In this document: in pieces, positions 16,826-25,369 of the stretch | How positions within the stretch are numbered: the first letter of the stretch is position 1 | Layout of the letters: the number at the start of each line of letters is the position of its first letter | Notes under the pieces: generated by a model | What the model saw: the letters and a program-made list of their open reading frames with translations, nothing else | The model's database searches: none | What the model was told of the DNA's origin: nothing | Made by a program: the position numbers and the translations under genes | Assembly (NCBI RefSeq): GCF_000403455.2 | Contig: NZ_KE159718.1 | Location: 130,261-194,260, forward strand | Direction: 5' to 3' | DNA from: Dorea sp. 5-2 | Lineage (GTDB): Bacteria; Bacillota; Clostridia; Lachnospirales; Lachnospiraceae | DNA: 64,000 nt

Positions 16826-18037
16826 CTATAATCTTACTAATTTTCCATTGGCAAAATAATAGATATCTTCTTTTTTATATCCATACCGGGAAGTCGGAAT
16901 ACTGATATGCGGTTCAAAGGTAAACATTGTAACATCTGATAATCTTTTCTGATTCCCTTTTTCTGTATATATTCTGTCATTTTTATTTTTTTCAATGGAA
17001 TGTCCCAGGTTTCCGAGAAAATCCAGGTTTAAAAATCCTTTCTTTACAATCAGTTCATTCATGTAATCGTATAGTTCTTCAAATGTCATATCCGGCGTCA
17101 CTATATCAAGCAAGGTTTGGTGCAGATATTCTTCCATCTGCAATCCTTTTCTCCACTCTTCTTTCTTTATTTTTGAGGTTTCATCACATAATACACCATC
17201 TTCAAACACAAGCGTTCTTGCATAATCTCCCCAAATACCATTTCTTTGGGGACTCAGATCAATGGTGATAATGTCATTACTCTGTATCACTCTGTCTGCT
17301 ACTTTGTAATCCTTTCCTGAAACAGAAAGAGCGGTCTCCTCTCCAGCAAAAATAAACGCGCCCACATCCCAATACCAAAAGGAATCTGCACCATTTTCCA
17401 ACAAATAATTTTCCAACAATTCCTTGATATCCGACAGACTCATTCCGATTTCAATCGTATCCGCCGCATATTTTATGGCCGAACGATTCAGATCCTGCAT
17501 GGAAGAATATAAAGCAAAAGTTTCCGCTTCTTTCAGCAAGCATTCTATTAATTCTTGCTTGCCTGCTGTATAGCTCCTTCGGTCATCCGGAAATTGTGAT
17601 GCCAGCTTTTTCTTACAGGCATCATATAACATTGCTTTATCAGGACAACAGTTCAAATAATCCCGAAAATTGATATAATTATTCCATTCTTCCCCATTCC
17701 ATTTGACTACATGGATATGATGTGTACGCGTATCTTTTTCAAAATCACCCATTACAAATAATAGTTGTCCTTCAACATCTTCGCCACGGAAAACAAAATC
17801 ATGCTGCTTTAACAGTTCCACATAGGATACAACATCGTTCAAATCACGGACGCCAATCACAATATCAATAATTGGTTTTGCATAAATGGAAGCAATCGCA
17901 GTGCTTCCGACATGCTGAATATCAACAGCGGCATCTCCTAAAAGTTGTTTCAATTTCAAAATTACCTTTTCAGCGTTTTTATTCCATTCCTCCTGGTGGG
18001 ATATCAGCTTCACGCTTCCTCTTTTTAATCCTATCAT
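16826..18037 (-). CDS. GrpB domain fused to an M24-type (Xaa-Pro peptidase) domain
   Basis: The 403-residue protein joins two families. Residues 1-165 are a GrpB/UPF0157 domain of the nucleotidyltransferase fold (IQHVGSTAIASIYAKPIIDI, RTHHIHVV). Residues 170-403 are an M24 pita-bread domain with likely metal ligands D in TIDLSPQRNGIWGDYART (two Asp), H in NLGHSIE, E in FTFEPHIS and E in KKEDIYYF. No frameshift is needed for the fusion. GGGGATAGAT precedes ATG 18037. A role in modifying or clearing a small peptide-like compound is possible but unproven. Confidence 0.75.
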   Translation of the reverse strand: MIGLKRGSVKLISHQEEWNKNAEKVILKLKQLLGDAAVDIQHVGSTAIASIYAKPIIDIVIGVRDLNDVVSYVELLKQHDFVFRGEDVEGQLLFVMGDFEKDTRTHHIHVVKWNGEEWNNYINFRDYLNCCPDKAMLYDACKKKLASQFPDDRRSYTAGKQELIECLLKEAETFALYSSMQDLNRSAIKYAADTIEIGMSLSDIKELLENYLLENGADSFWYWDVGAFIFAGEETALSVSGKDYKVADRVIQSNDIITIDLSPQRNGIWGDYARTLVFEDGVLCDETSKIKKEEWRKGLQMEEYLHQTLLDIVTPDMTFEELYDYMNELIVKKGFLNLDFLGNLGHSIEKNKNDRIYTEKGNQKRLSDVTMFTFEPHISIPTSRYGYKKEDIYYFANGKLVRL

Positions 18038-18067
18038 ATCTATCCCCGGCAGCTCCTTCTATTTATT

Positions 18068-18676
18068 TCATTTGAATCCAAAATGTACGGCAGTCAGACC
18101 GGCCAGTTCATCCAAATCCATGTTTCCGTCATTGATGACTGAAGCATAATTCTCTTTATGGCACTGCCTCCTCACTTCCTGCGCAAACAGAGCATCTCTG
18201 TCCATCCAGTTTAAGAAAGCCGCGTCCTTATCACTGCATCCCTCCAATACCAAAGGAACAAAGTCTCTTTTTCTATAGTGGGTGACCTGAAATCCTTTCG
18301 TAGGCGTAATGGCGATATAACGGCTGCCAGGAACGCCAGACTGTTTCATCAGTTCCGGGAAATATGCTGCCCCTTCTGTAGTAATGCCGCCTTTCCATTC
18401 AATCCGATCCAGGTCTGCTGCCACAAATTCAAAAATGTCCCTGTAAATATCAAATTCCTCTCTGCATTGGAGCAGCGGTTCCCGCATCCAGACCTGCTCC
18501 GCACTCATCCCGGCTGTTTTCCTGCAGACGGGATACCCTTTTCGTGCTCCTGCCTGCATATATCTGTCCAGAAAATCATCTGTTTTAAAGTAGTATAAAT
18601 CATGTTTTTTTGAAAGAATCTCGGCAACACTGCTTTTTCCCGCGCAGGGGGAGCCGCCGATATAGTATATATTCAT
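18068..18676 (-). CDS. P-loop nucleotide kinase-like protein
   Basis: About 202 residues. Walker A is GGSPCAGKSS at the very N-terminus and a DD pair in YYFKTDDFLD resembles the acceptor site of small-molecule kinases. A basic LID-like segment occurs near HYRKRDF. Similar to uncharacterised shikimate-kinase-like AAA proteins. Substrate unknown. It lies in the same direction as the next two genes. Confidence 0.7.
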   Translation of the reverse strand: MNIYYIGGSPCAGKSSVAEILSKKHDLYYFKTDDFLDRYMQAGARKGYPVCRKTAGMSAEQVWMREPLLQCREEFDIYRDIFEFVAADLDRIEWKGGITTEGAAYFPELMKQSGVPGSRYIAITPTKGFQVTHYRKRDFVPLVLEGCSDKDAAFLNWMDRDALFAQEVRRQCHKENYASVINDGNMDLDELAGLTAVHFGFK

Positions 18677-18715
18677 TTCCAGTTCGCCTCCCGTTTCAGA
18701 AAGTGTTGATTTCCA

Positions 18716-19216
18716 CTATTCATTTACCTCACTATCTACAATAGCTTTTATTTCATCAATTATTTGCTGAACACTTTTATTATCTGTATTGATAACATAA
18801 TCGTCTTTGTATGGCTTTAAATGCAGCCAGAAAAAGGAGCATTCATTTTGATCTCCACGCTTTTTATGACGTTCACGCAAAGTTTCTTCTGAACAGGTCA
18901 AAGTAATGCCAATAACAGAATACTCTTTTGCTGTTATATCTTTTAATATCGCTTCTCGAATTGTTTTATCCACAACAATCACCGATGAAAAAAAGACATA
19001 ATCAAAGCCAGAGTTTAAATATGTTGATAATGCAAATGACATTGTTTTATCACCATTTCTCAGTCTCGGATCATCAACCGAAAACGGATTGACACACCAT
19101 GCCCAATCACCATCAAAATAAGCACTGTTTTCATAAGAAGTAAAAAGTTTCTGTGTCACTGTCGTTTTCCCCACACACGGAGAGCCTGCTATAATAATCA
19201 ATTTTTGTTTTGACAT
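18716..19216 (-). CDS. P-loop kinase-like protein
   Basis: A 166-residue protein with Walker A AGSPCVGKTT and a DGDWAW motif after the second strand, followed by a LID segment RERHKKRGDQNE. Related in layout to the protein at 18068-18676 but with low similarity. Likely phosphorylates a small molecule. ATG 19216 follows GGGAGGAATAT. Confidence 0.75.
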   Translation of the reverse strand: MSKQKLIIIAGSPCVGKTTVTQKLFTSYENSAYFDGDWAWCVNPFSVDDPRLRNGDKTMSFALSTYLNSGFDYVFFSSVIVVDKTIREAILKDITAKEYSVIGITLTCSEETLRERHKKRGDQNECSFFWLHLKPYKDDYVINTDNKSVQQIIDEIKAIVDSEVNE

Positions 19217-19235
19217 CTATATTCCTCCCATTTCG

Positions 19236-19526
19236 TCAAAGCCAATTTTCATTAAACGCCGCCGCCATAATTGCTATCAATAATATAATAATCAGAACAC
19301 AAATTATAAGGCTTAATAAGCAGACAATAAGTCCGCTTGTCCATAACATGGGATACAGTTTTCTGCTTCTCCTCGTAACAATGGAAACAATCACGCCAAT
19401 AAAGGAGAGTATCGGTCCTACACATATAATGTCGATATATGAGTAGGGTGCATGGTTTGCACTGTAATAATAAAGCGCAAACGTGCAAAAAGAGGAGATT
19501 CCCAGTATAAGCGGTAACACCATCAA
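19236..19526 (-). CDS. Small membrane protein, three helices
   Basis: A 96-residue protein with three hydrophobic segments (LPLILGISSFCTFALYYYS, ICVGPILSFIGVIVSIVT, LWTSGLIVCLLSLIICVLII). No family recognised beyond similarity to small uncharacterised Firmicutes proteins. It ends 19 bp before the kinase start. 19527-19762 holds no gene I can support. Confidence 0.5.
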   Translation of the reverse strand: MMVLPLILGISSFCTFALYYYSANHAPYSYIDIICVGPILSFIGVIVSIVTRRSRKLYPMLWTSGLIVCLLSLIICVLIIILLIAIMAAAFNENWL

Positions 19527-19762
19527 TTTTTTGCTTGCTTTTTATCCTTCATTATTTCTTGCTATCCTCCAAATCCCGATTTCTCCACGAATGCGTTTTA
19601 TTTGCTATTTTTAACCCATGTGCCGACTTCCGATGATTTTATCATGCCAGGATGTTTGTAGAAATCCTGATCCAAAAGCACGATTGCCCTTTTTGCACCT
19701 TATATAGCCCTCCAATCAGCACCATTTTCTTTTTCATATGCAGCTCCCTGACAAGTAGGAAG

Positions 19763-20404
19763 TTACCAAGTGAATAATTTTTTGTCTGATTTTTTATACA
19801 ATAGAGTGCCAACAAAAATTATGATCGCTAATACAACAATGTTATATTGTATTGGCGCTAAATAACAGATATTAAAAGCAGCGTGCATAATGGCAATCAG
19901 CAATATATTTCTGCATTGATAATAGGTTATTCCCAAAACAACGGAAACAAGTAATGTCCATATGCAAAAACAAACAATTTGTTCCATGCCCAATGAATTT
20001 CTGATGATCCACATTGGTATATGCCACACTGCCCAAACGGTGCCAACAAAAAGAACACTTTTGATTTTCTTAAAAGGAAGTCGTTCCAACAGAAATCCTC
20101 TCCATGCTATTTCTTCAACAAACGCTGTTATCAGCAGGTATATACAGCTTGTTAACAGGGATATTACTGTCGAATATGTATTTTTAAATACGTCAGTTTT
20201 CACGATGAACGAATAATAATAAGAACCAAATATACCTGCAGCCATACATATAACTCCTATTAAAATATATTTGATTGTTATTTCCCCTGAAAACATCCGC
20301 GTAAAGTATACCTTGATGTTCTGCTCGCAAATCAGCAGAAAAATAGCAGCCATAGCGGGAATACACACATATAAGTATTTTGTATATAAAATTATGGGTG
20401 AATT
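19763..20404 (-). pseudogene. CPBP-family intramembrane protease, 5' end cut by the ICE
   Basis: The frame carries the CPBP motifs EEIAWRGFLLER, VWAVWHIPMW and a final HAAFN, all in membrane segments. Upstream of the GTG at 20368 the frame stays open and protein-like (SPIILYTKYLYVCIPAMAAI) to about 20404 and then meets a stop in the ICE end. CPBP proteins usually have another 60-90 residues here. The gene is thus most likely interrupted by the ICE, with its 5' part at the other ICE end outside the window. Confidence 0.7.
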
Positions 20405-20418
20405 TAGATTATCTCTTT

Positions 20419-20495
20419 AGAAGTTCTTATATGTCGGTATAGCCCGTATTTTCGGGCTTTCCCGGCATTTTAGATATGGGGAGAAGTTCTCATAT
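20419..20495. repeat. Repeated arm-type sites at the ICE end
   Basis: AGAAGTTCTTATAT (20419-20432) and AGAAGTTCTCATAT (20482-20495) are direct repeats 63 bp apart with one difference, placed between int and the element end as expected for Int arm-binding sites. An AGCCCG/CGGGCT hairpin (20441-20458) and an AAAACCT/AGGTTTT palindrome (20502-20518) lie between or beside them and can end int transcription. Confidence 0.6.
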
Positions 20496-20561
20496 ATCCT
20501 CAAAACCTTTTAGGTTTTCCCTCTCAATGGTAGTAAAAAAAGTAGTAAATTCTGCTGGCGG

Positions 20562-21755
20562 CTATGCAATCAACCTTTCCATTTCAGCCCTTGCGGAAGC
20601 GAAAGTTGCGTGTGCGTAATAGTTCAGTGTCATGGTGATATTGGAATGTCCCATGATATACTGTAACGCTTTCGGGTTCATACCCGCATTGGCTAAGTTG
20701 GTACAGAACGTATGGCGTAGGGTGTGGGGTGTCATTACTTTGGGTAAGGCTTCCTCATGGCACTTGTTGTACTTCTTTGCAAGTCCCCGAAACATGGTAG
20801 CATAATTCACATTCGTTTTCGGGCAACCGTCCCGGTTGAGGAAAAGGAAATTGCTGTAACCGTCAATGGTGATCTGCTTCGTTCTTTTGCGGTTCTCCAA
20901 CACGCGCCCCAACGCTTCATACACTTTTTCACTCATTGGAATTTGTCTGATACCGCTTTGCGTTTTGGGCTTCTCTATGTAGTAGCCTGTTTCTGCGCTC
21001 CGTAAAAGCTGGTGGTCTACATTGATTACCCGGTTTTCAAAATCAAGGTCGGTTTCAGTCAGCCCGCAGAGTTCGGAAATCCTAAGCCCCGTTCCCAGCA
21101 GTATGATAACCTCGTCACGGTATTTCTGATAGACGCTATCACTTTGCATAAAGGATAAAAGGCTTTCTTCCTGTTCCGCTGTGAGGGGTACTTTCGGCTC
21201 TGTGTCGTCCTCGATCACGGTGTTGAGCTGGAAGTCGAAGGGGTTCTTCCTTATACAGTCGTCCTGTATCGCTGTGTAAAAAGCAGCTTTCAGAGAACGC
21301 TTGTCGTTGCTTATGGTCTTATAGGATATTCCCTTTTCTTTCATGCGCAACGCCCATTCTTTCGCGTCGGACAGCTTCACACTGTCAATAGGGCAGGAAC
21401 CAAGTTTATCCGCTTCCAGCAGCTTCATCAGCCGTTCGCGCCCCTTTGTGGTGTTATGCCTTACATTCCCCCGGTGGCGGTTCTGCTTTGCGTAAAGCTC
21501 GCAGACAGTCATTTTCTTTCCGATTGTGTCTATCCCGTCGTCAAGGTCTTTCTGTATTTCTTTTTCCTTTTCTCTAAGGGATATGTCGTCACGCTTCCCG
21601 GCTGGGGTCTTGTCCGTAGGCACTAACTTCCAGGCATAGACAAATTGCACTTTACCAAAAGTATCGGTATATTTGTAAGCATATCTCCCGTCTTTTCTCT
21701 GGCTCTCTCCCGAACGCAAAATGCGGTTTCTATTGTCACGTCTTTTCTCCGACAT
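20562..21755 (-). CDS. int: Tn916-type tyrosine integrase
   Basis: The 397-residue protein starts MSEKRRDNRNRILRSGESQR as Tn916 Int does and has the same length class. Catalytic residues are R in GTGLRISELCGL, HTLRH (HxxR), MGHSNITMTLNYY (GH and Tyr). The AT-hook-like N-terminal arm-binding domain is present. ATG 21755 follows GGAAAGGAG; the in-frame start at 21833 would read into the promoter. It excises and integrates the ICE with Xis, which is encoded 90 bp upstream. Confidence 0.95.
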   Translation of the reverse strand: MSEKRRDNRNRILRSGESQRKDGRYAYKYTDTFGKVQFVYAWKLVPTDKTPAGKRDDISLREKEKEIQKDLDDGIDTIGKKMTVCELYAKQNRHRGNVRHNTTKGRERLMKLLEADKLGSCPIDSVKLSDAKEWALRMKEKGISYKTISNDKRSLKAAFYTAIQDDCIRKNPFDFQLNTVIEDDTEPKVPLTAEQEESLLSFMQSDSVYQKYRDEVIILLGTGLRISELCGLTETDLDFENRVINVDHQLLRSAETGYYIEKPKTQSGIRQIPMSEKVYEALGRVLENRKRTKQITIDGYSNFLFLNRDGCPKTNVNYATMFRGLAKKYNKCHEEALPKVMTPHTLRHTFCTNLANAGMNPKALQYIMGHSNITMTLNYYAHATFASARAEMERLIA

Positions 21756-21844
21756 TGTTTTTGCTCCTTTCCGTGTCGGAAAGAGCCTTGATATGCCTAT
21801 ATTTATTATAGCATATTCAAGGCTCTTTTTCACTATCTTTTTCG

Positions 21845-22048
21845 CTAAATCGCGTCCAGTGTGTCAATGACTTTTTCAAACTGTTTCCTCTTGATCTGAA
21901 TACGGTTGCCGTTCAAGATTACCCAGCCCGCCGTGGGATTTTCCTCTGCAAGTTTCCGCAGCTTGTTTTCTCCGATGCGGAAATATTTTGACGCTTCTTC
22001 AATAGTAAGCGTGTACTTTTCCCAAATAGGCACATCAGCATTGTTCAT
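21845..22048 (-). CDS. xis: Excisionase, Tn916 Xis type
   Basis: 67 residues, the same size as Tn916 Xis: [19 protein letters not shown] winged helix start, then [21 protein letters not shown] 22048 follows GAAAGGGGG. It bends DNA at the element ends and directs Int towards excision. Confidence 0.9.
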   Translation of the reverse strand: MNNADVPIWEKYTLTIEEASKYFRIGENKLRKLAEENPTAGWVILNGNRIQIKRKQFEKVIDTLDAI

Positions 22049-22080
22049 TCTATAAGTCCCCCTTTCAAACATGGGTAAAA

Positions 22081-22550
22081 GGTTAATCGTTATAAAGGGG
22101 CTGTGATCAGACGGTTAGCAGCGTAACCTCACGGGAGTTTCACCCCTGCATGGTTCTCATGCAGCCCTACCCATTGCCTGCGACGCTTTGAACGCTCGGA
22201 CTGTGGCGGTAAGGGAGTATCATTATATATTCTGCGCTGTCGTCGCCCGCAAGCTGCTAAACTTGCTCCCCGGCGTGGTGTTGGTCGCTCGGCTGTCCCG
22301 GCAGGGAAAGAAACCCCCGCCGGGATAGTGTCATGGCGCACCCGTCGTATGGCTCGACGCAAAAGGGACGTATCCGATCTGCCCTATGCTGCGCCGCCGT
22401 TATCTTGCGCCGCTTTCTTTGTCAAGGTTCAAAATCAAGAGCTTGTCGGCTCACGGAAGCATACCGCGCTGGGCGGTATGCCCCGGTGAAACGACAAGTA
22501 GCCCATAAGCGGAAGCGCGGAAAGGGGGACGCGCCCCGCTGGGGACAGCC
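22081..22550 (-). ncRNA. GC-rich non-coding stretch with nested hairpins
   Basis: This 470-bp stretch between xis and the HTH gene has no supported coding frame. It holds several perfect stems: GCATACCG/CGGTATGC (22459-22481) inside an outer CTTGTCG/CGACAAG (22442-22498), CCCGGC/GCCGGG (22297-22324) and CTGCATG/CATGCAG (22146-22164). A structured RNA or long leader of xis-int is likely, on the minus strand like its neighbours, but the class is not recognised. Confidence 0.45.
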
Positions 22551-22555
22551 TGTGT

Positions 22556-22795
22556 TTAGCCTACGTTAAAGGCAAGGGTGCGGGTAATCAGCCGCACTTG
22601 CAGCCTGTTCTTCATTTCCTCGTCAACGTAGGAATAAGTATTGCCCGCGTCGTCTTTCAGCGTCCGGGTGCAAAGTGTCGCTATGTAACCCTCGTAATGC
22701 TTCAAGACTGCGCACATGGCTTCCGTGTCGCCGCCCGCCGCTGCTGCAATAACAGGGAACGGCAACAGGGCAACGGATTTTTTATTTCTGTTCAT
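22556..22795 (-). CDS. Helix-turn-helix protein, Tn916 Orf8-like
   Basis: 79 residues: LLPFPVIAAAAGGDTEAMCAVLKHYEGYIATLCTR, the helix-turn-helix fold typical of the conjugative-transposon protein beside the Orf7-like sigma factor. ATG 22795 overlaps the sigma gene end by 14 bp. A second member of this family sits in the nested element at 60803-61015. Confidence 0.8.
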   Translation of the reverse strand: MNRNKKSVALLPFPVIAAAAGGDTEAMCAVLKHYEGYIATLCTRTLKDDAGNTYSYVDEEMKNRLQVRLITRTLAFNVG

Positions 22796-23216
22796 CTGTT
22801 TTTCCCTCCATATACAGTTTGATTTTTTCAAGCGCGGTTTTCCTATGCCGGAAAATCGTACTGCGCACAACATTCAGCAGACCGCCTATTTCCTCATCGC
22901 TCATATCCAAAAAGTATGACAAAAGGATAATGTCACGCTTCTTTTCGGGCAGGGCTTGTAAGGCTTCGCCAAGCAGCTCATTTTTCACAAGCACATCATA
23001 GCCGGACACTTCAAAGCGGTAGTAATCGCTCTCGTACTCGTCCAGCGTGTAGAGCTGTAAGAGTTCCGCTTCGCTCATTTCCGAAAAATTCACTTCAAGG
23101 GCGGCGCGTTTGGAAAGCTCCCGGTAATAACTTCTTGCTTCGCCTTTGAGGACTTTTTTCGCAAGTGCGTCATACTGATGTTGGATAGTTTTCATTTCAG
23201 AAGAAGATAGCTCCAT
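22782..23216 (-). CDS. Sigma-70-like factor, Tn916 Orf7 type
   Basis: A 144-residue protein with a C-terminal region 4 (LPEKKRDIILLSYFLDMSDEEIGGLLNVVRSTIFRHRKTALEKI) and a reduced N-terminal part, like Tn916 Orf7, which helps switch on xis/int and transfer. ATG 23216 follows a GAAGGAGGTGAAC site. It is co-translated with the HTH gene and lies behind an attenuator-like leader (23283-23539). Confidence 0.85.
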   Translation of the reverse strand: MELSSSEMKTIQHQYDALAKKVLKGEARSYYRELSKRAALEVNFSEMSEAELLQLYTLDEYESDYYRFEVSGYDVLVKNELLGEALQALPEKKRDIILLSYFLDMSDEEIGGLLNVVRSTIFRHRKTALEKIKLYMEGKTDEQK

Positions 23217-23282
23217 AGAGTTCACCTCCTTCCTTCGTGGTGTAAAAGACAAAAGGCTTGTCCTTCCGTCCCCTTTCACACC

Positions 23283-23516
23283 CTATCCGTATGGAAAAGG
23301 CTCTTTTGTTGCGCTTTCCAAGCAGCTTTTTAAGAAAACCAAAAGGCGCAAAAAAAGCCTGCCCACAAAAAAAGCGGACAGGAAAAAAGGTACTAAAAAA
23401 CTTATTAAGATGATTAGACAGTTCATACTTATGGGCGTAATTTTCCCCGGTGGTGGACGGGCTTTTTTTAATGTGTCAATGACCGTCGGATTTTGTCGAT
23501 AAGCTATGTGCTTCAT
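23283..23516 (-). CDS. Leader ORF spanning an attenuator-like terminator
   Basis: A 77-codon ORF starts MKHIAYRQNPTVIDTLKKAR directly behind AAAGGAGGT at ATG 23516 and runs on to 23283, 66 bp before the sigma gene. Its later part is low-complexity (IILISFLVPFFLSAFF) and covers a strong terminator hairpin, so the protein may matter less than its translation. The arrangement recalls Tn916 orf12 in front of tet(M). Confidence 0.5.
   Translation of the reverse strand: MKHIAYRQNPTVIDTLKKARPPPGKITPISMNCLIILISFLVPFFLSAFFVGRLFLRLLVFLKSCLESATKEPFPYG
23350..23382 (-). terminator. Attenuator-like terminator inside the leader ORF
   Basis: On the minus strand CCTGTCCGC pairs with GTGGGCAGG (two G-T pairs) around seven T and is followed by CTTTTTTTG. 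Ribosomes reading the leader ORF would disrupt it. Confidence 0.6.
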
Positions 23517-23539
23517 GGCGGCTACCTCCTTTAGCCGCC
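23517..23539 (-). promoter_or_regulatory. Hairpin with the ribosome binding site in its loop
   Basis: GGCGGCT and AGCCGCC form a perfect 7-bp stem around AAAGGAGGT, and the ATG of the leader ORF follows the stem without a gap. The site could be folded away or presented depending on conditions. Confidence 0.6.
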
Positions 23540-23577
23540 GCTCTTATTAGTGAAACCGCGTCATTTCTTTAGAGGGT

Positions 23578-23616
23578 AAAAAAACGGCGGCTTTGATTTC
23601 TCAAAAGCCGCCGTTT
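23578..23616 (-). terminator. Intrinsic terminator of the ABC/two-component operon
   Basis: AAACGGCGGCTTT pairs with AAAGCCGCCGTTT around a short loop and is followed on the minus strand by T. It lies about 70 bp behind the last permease gene. Confidence 0.8.
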
Positions 23617-23683
23617 AAGAATAAGCGTGTGAAAATACCTCTGCTGGACGACGGCTTTTTTTCTTTTGCCGTCGTACGGCAGA

Positions 23684-24439
23684 TTAACTTTCTATTTTTC
23701 TTTTATGAGCAAAAAGCCCTACTCCAATCAACAGAAGAATAATAACTGCAAGTAACGAAATGATGCTGCCACCTATTGTAGCTCTAACAGGATTGTCGTA
23801 ATAAGATGATTTGTCAGAGAAGTATAATGCGATCCGGTATGCAAATCCATTCGGCACAATAAATCCGATTTCTGAACCAATGAAGAAGCAAGATACAAAC
23901 CCATATATCACACCCGTTACACTCGCTATAATAATGTTTCTGCTTAAATTGATTACGATTGCTCCCGCACAAACAGTTACAGGAATTATTATGGCAGTTT
24001 CCAACAGAAAACCAGTGGTTATCGTCAGAAGTTCGGAAATGTCTGCGGTGGTTTTTCCTGTAATCTGTAAACCGAAAATCAAGCAAAAAAACAGAAACAG
24101 AAGTATCAATGCAAAACAAGTGCCGATTATAAGGGCAACCAGAACTTTGGTTAAAAACAATTTATATTTCGGGTATCCGTAAGTTATCCAGTTGATATAA
24201 GTTTTGTTTTTATACTCTTGATAAAACAAAAAGCCCACAAGAATGAACAAGACCATTGGGAAAAACATTGCAAACTGATTATTCATAAAAAAGAATAGAT
24301 CAGTCAATGCTTTTGTGCTGTCATTAAAAATAGCTCCTGCCCCTCCTGTTAATACCGGAAGCAAAGATAGCATCAAGAGAAATAAGAAAGACCATTCCCG
24401 CTTCTGTTTGTAAAATTCATTTTTTATCAATGTAATCAT
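23684..24439 (-). CDS. ABC-2 permease, lantibiotic/bacitracin-protection type
   Basis: The 251-residue protein has six membrane segments (FSFLFLLMLSLLPVLTG to LLAVIILLLIGVGLFA) with an ITLIKNEFYKQKREWS start typical of BcrB/LanE-like permeases. Its ATG overlaps the ATPase stop (TGATG). With that ATPase it would export or repel a membrane-active peptide (inference from the family). Confidence 0.8.
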   Translation of the reverse strand: MITLIKNEFYKQKREWSFLFLLMLSLLPVLTGGAGAIFNDSTKALTDLFFFMNNQFAMFFPMVLFILVGFLFYQEYKNKTYINWITYGYPKYKLFLTKVLVALIIGTCFALILLFLFFCLIFGLQITGKTTADISELLTITTGFLLETAIIIPVTVCAGAIVINLSRNIIIASVTGVIYGFVSCFFIGSEIGFIVPNGFAYRIALYFSDKSSYYDNPVRATIGGSIISLLAVIILLLIGVGLFAHKRKIES

Positions 24440-25125
24440 CAGACACCCTCCTCACTGGAAGTCATTATTTTTTCATAGAGGGCTTCCAATTCCTGCTCGT
24501 TATAGCTGTTTTCTAAAATTTCTACAATACGCCCATTCTTAATGAAGATCAGACAATCGGTAATAGCCGCAATCTCTGTGAGGTTATGGCTTGATACCAA
24601 AATACAGTGATTTGGCGATTTTAGCCGTTCTTTCAAAAGAAGCCGGATTTCTTTTATTCCCATAGGGTCAAGCCCATTTGTTGGTTCGTCCAGCAACAAA
24701 TACGTTACGTTCCCCAAAAAAGCCCGTGCAATGCCCAGCCGTTGACGCATACCAAGGGAAAGCTGCGAAAAAAGTTTGTTTCTTGCTTCCCACAAATTTA
24801 CCTGTTCCAGTGCTGTCCTAATATCGGGACTGTTGATCTGCAAATATTTTGCATGTAACCGTAGATTTTCTTCTGCGGTCAATTTAGGATAGAACGCAGG
24901 ATATTCAATCAGACTTCCAAATAAACGGCTGGAAACAGGCTGATTATCAGAAAGAATTTCCCCGGTAAAGTCTGTCAGTCCCAGCATTGACTTAAACATT
25001 GTTGTTTTGCCCGCGCCGTTTGAACCAAGAACACCATATATTTTTCCCAGTTCTAATGTCATGTTGATGTTATGGAGCAAAACAGCATTGCCTACCTCTA
25101 AATTCACATTATTAACCTGTAACAT
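24439..25125 (-). CDS. ABC transporter ATPase, lantibiotic/bacitracin-protection type
   Basis: The 228-residue protein has Walker A GSNGAGKTT, signature LSLGMRQR, Walker B YLLLDEPTNGLDP and H-loop SSH, as in BcrA/LanF. ATG 25125 follows GGAGGTGC. It lies between a small membrane gene and its permease and behind the predicted response-regulator site at 25370-25391. Confidence 0.9.
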   Translation of the reverse strand: MLQVNNVNLEVGNAVLLHNINMTLELGKIYGVLGSNGAGKTTMFKSMLGLTDFTGEILSDNQPVSSRLFGSLIEYPAFYPKLTAEENLRLHAKYLQINSPDIRTALEQVNLWEARNKLFSQLSLGMRQRLGIARAFLGNVTYLLLDEPTNGLDPMGIKEIRLLLKERLKSPNHCILVSSHNLTEIAAITDCLIFIKNGRIVEILENSYNEQELEALYEKIMTSSEEGV

Positions 25126-25137
25126 TTTGCACCTCCA

Positions 25138-25314
25138 TTACTGTGTGAAAAGAAAAGTTAAAAAGCATAATACATAGACAATAAAAGCGGCTATGATAGG
25201 TTTTCCCTTTTGTCGTAACCCTTTTATTCCGTCGCTTAAAATTCCATTGATAGCAACTAAAAAGCAGACAGCAAGGGCAATCAAAGAAATAATTAAAGCA
25301 ATCATAGAAATCAT
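25138..25314 (-). CDS. Small two-helix membrane protein
   Basis: A 58-residue protein: MISMIALIISLIALAVCFLV, a short basic loop (GLRQKGK), then IIAAFIVYVLCFLTFLF. AAGGAGGT lies 8 bases before the ATG. It is the first gene of the second ABC unit, 12 bp ahead of the ATPase, and was too short for routine ORF calls. Likely a transporter accessory or immunity-type protein. Confidence 0.7.
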   Translation of the reverse strand: MISMIALIISLIALAVCFLVAINGILSDGIKGLRQKGKPIIAAFIVYVLCFLTFLFTQ

Positions 25315-25369
25315 ATAATTTACCTCCTTGCTGAATATGGTATCAAAAAGGTATAGGATTTCTCTATGA

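Noticed and set aside
22081-22550. Group II intron or known large RNA such as ROOL/GOLLD
   Set aside because: No domain V-like hairpin with GTGCG/AY ends and no reverse transcriptase; no known class could be matched by eye, so only a structured stretch is claimed.
22129-22569. Short ORFs in both directions in the GC-rich gap (77-78 codons)
   Set aside because: Arg/Pro/Ala-rich, no ribosome sites, and they run through the hairpins.
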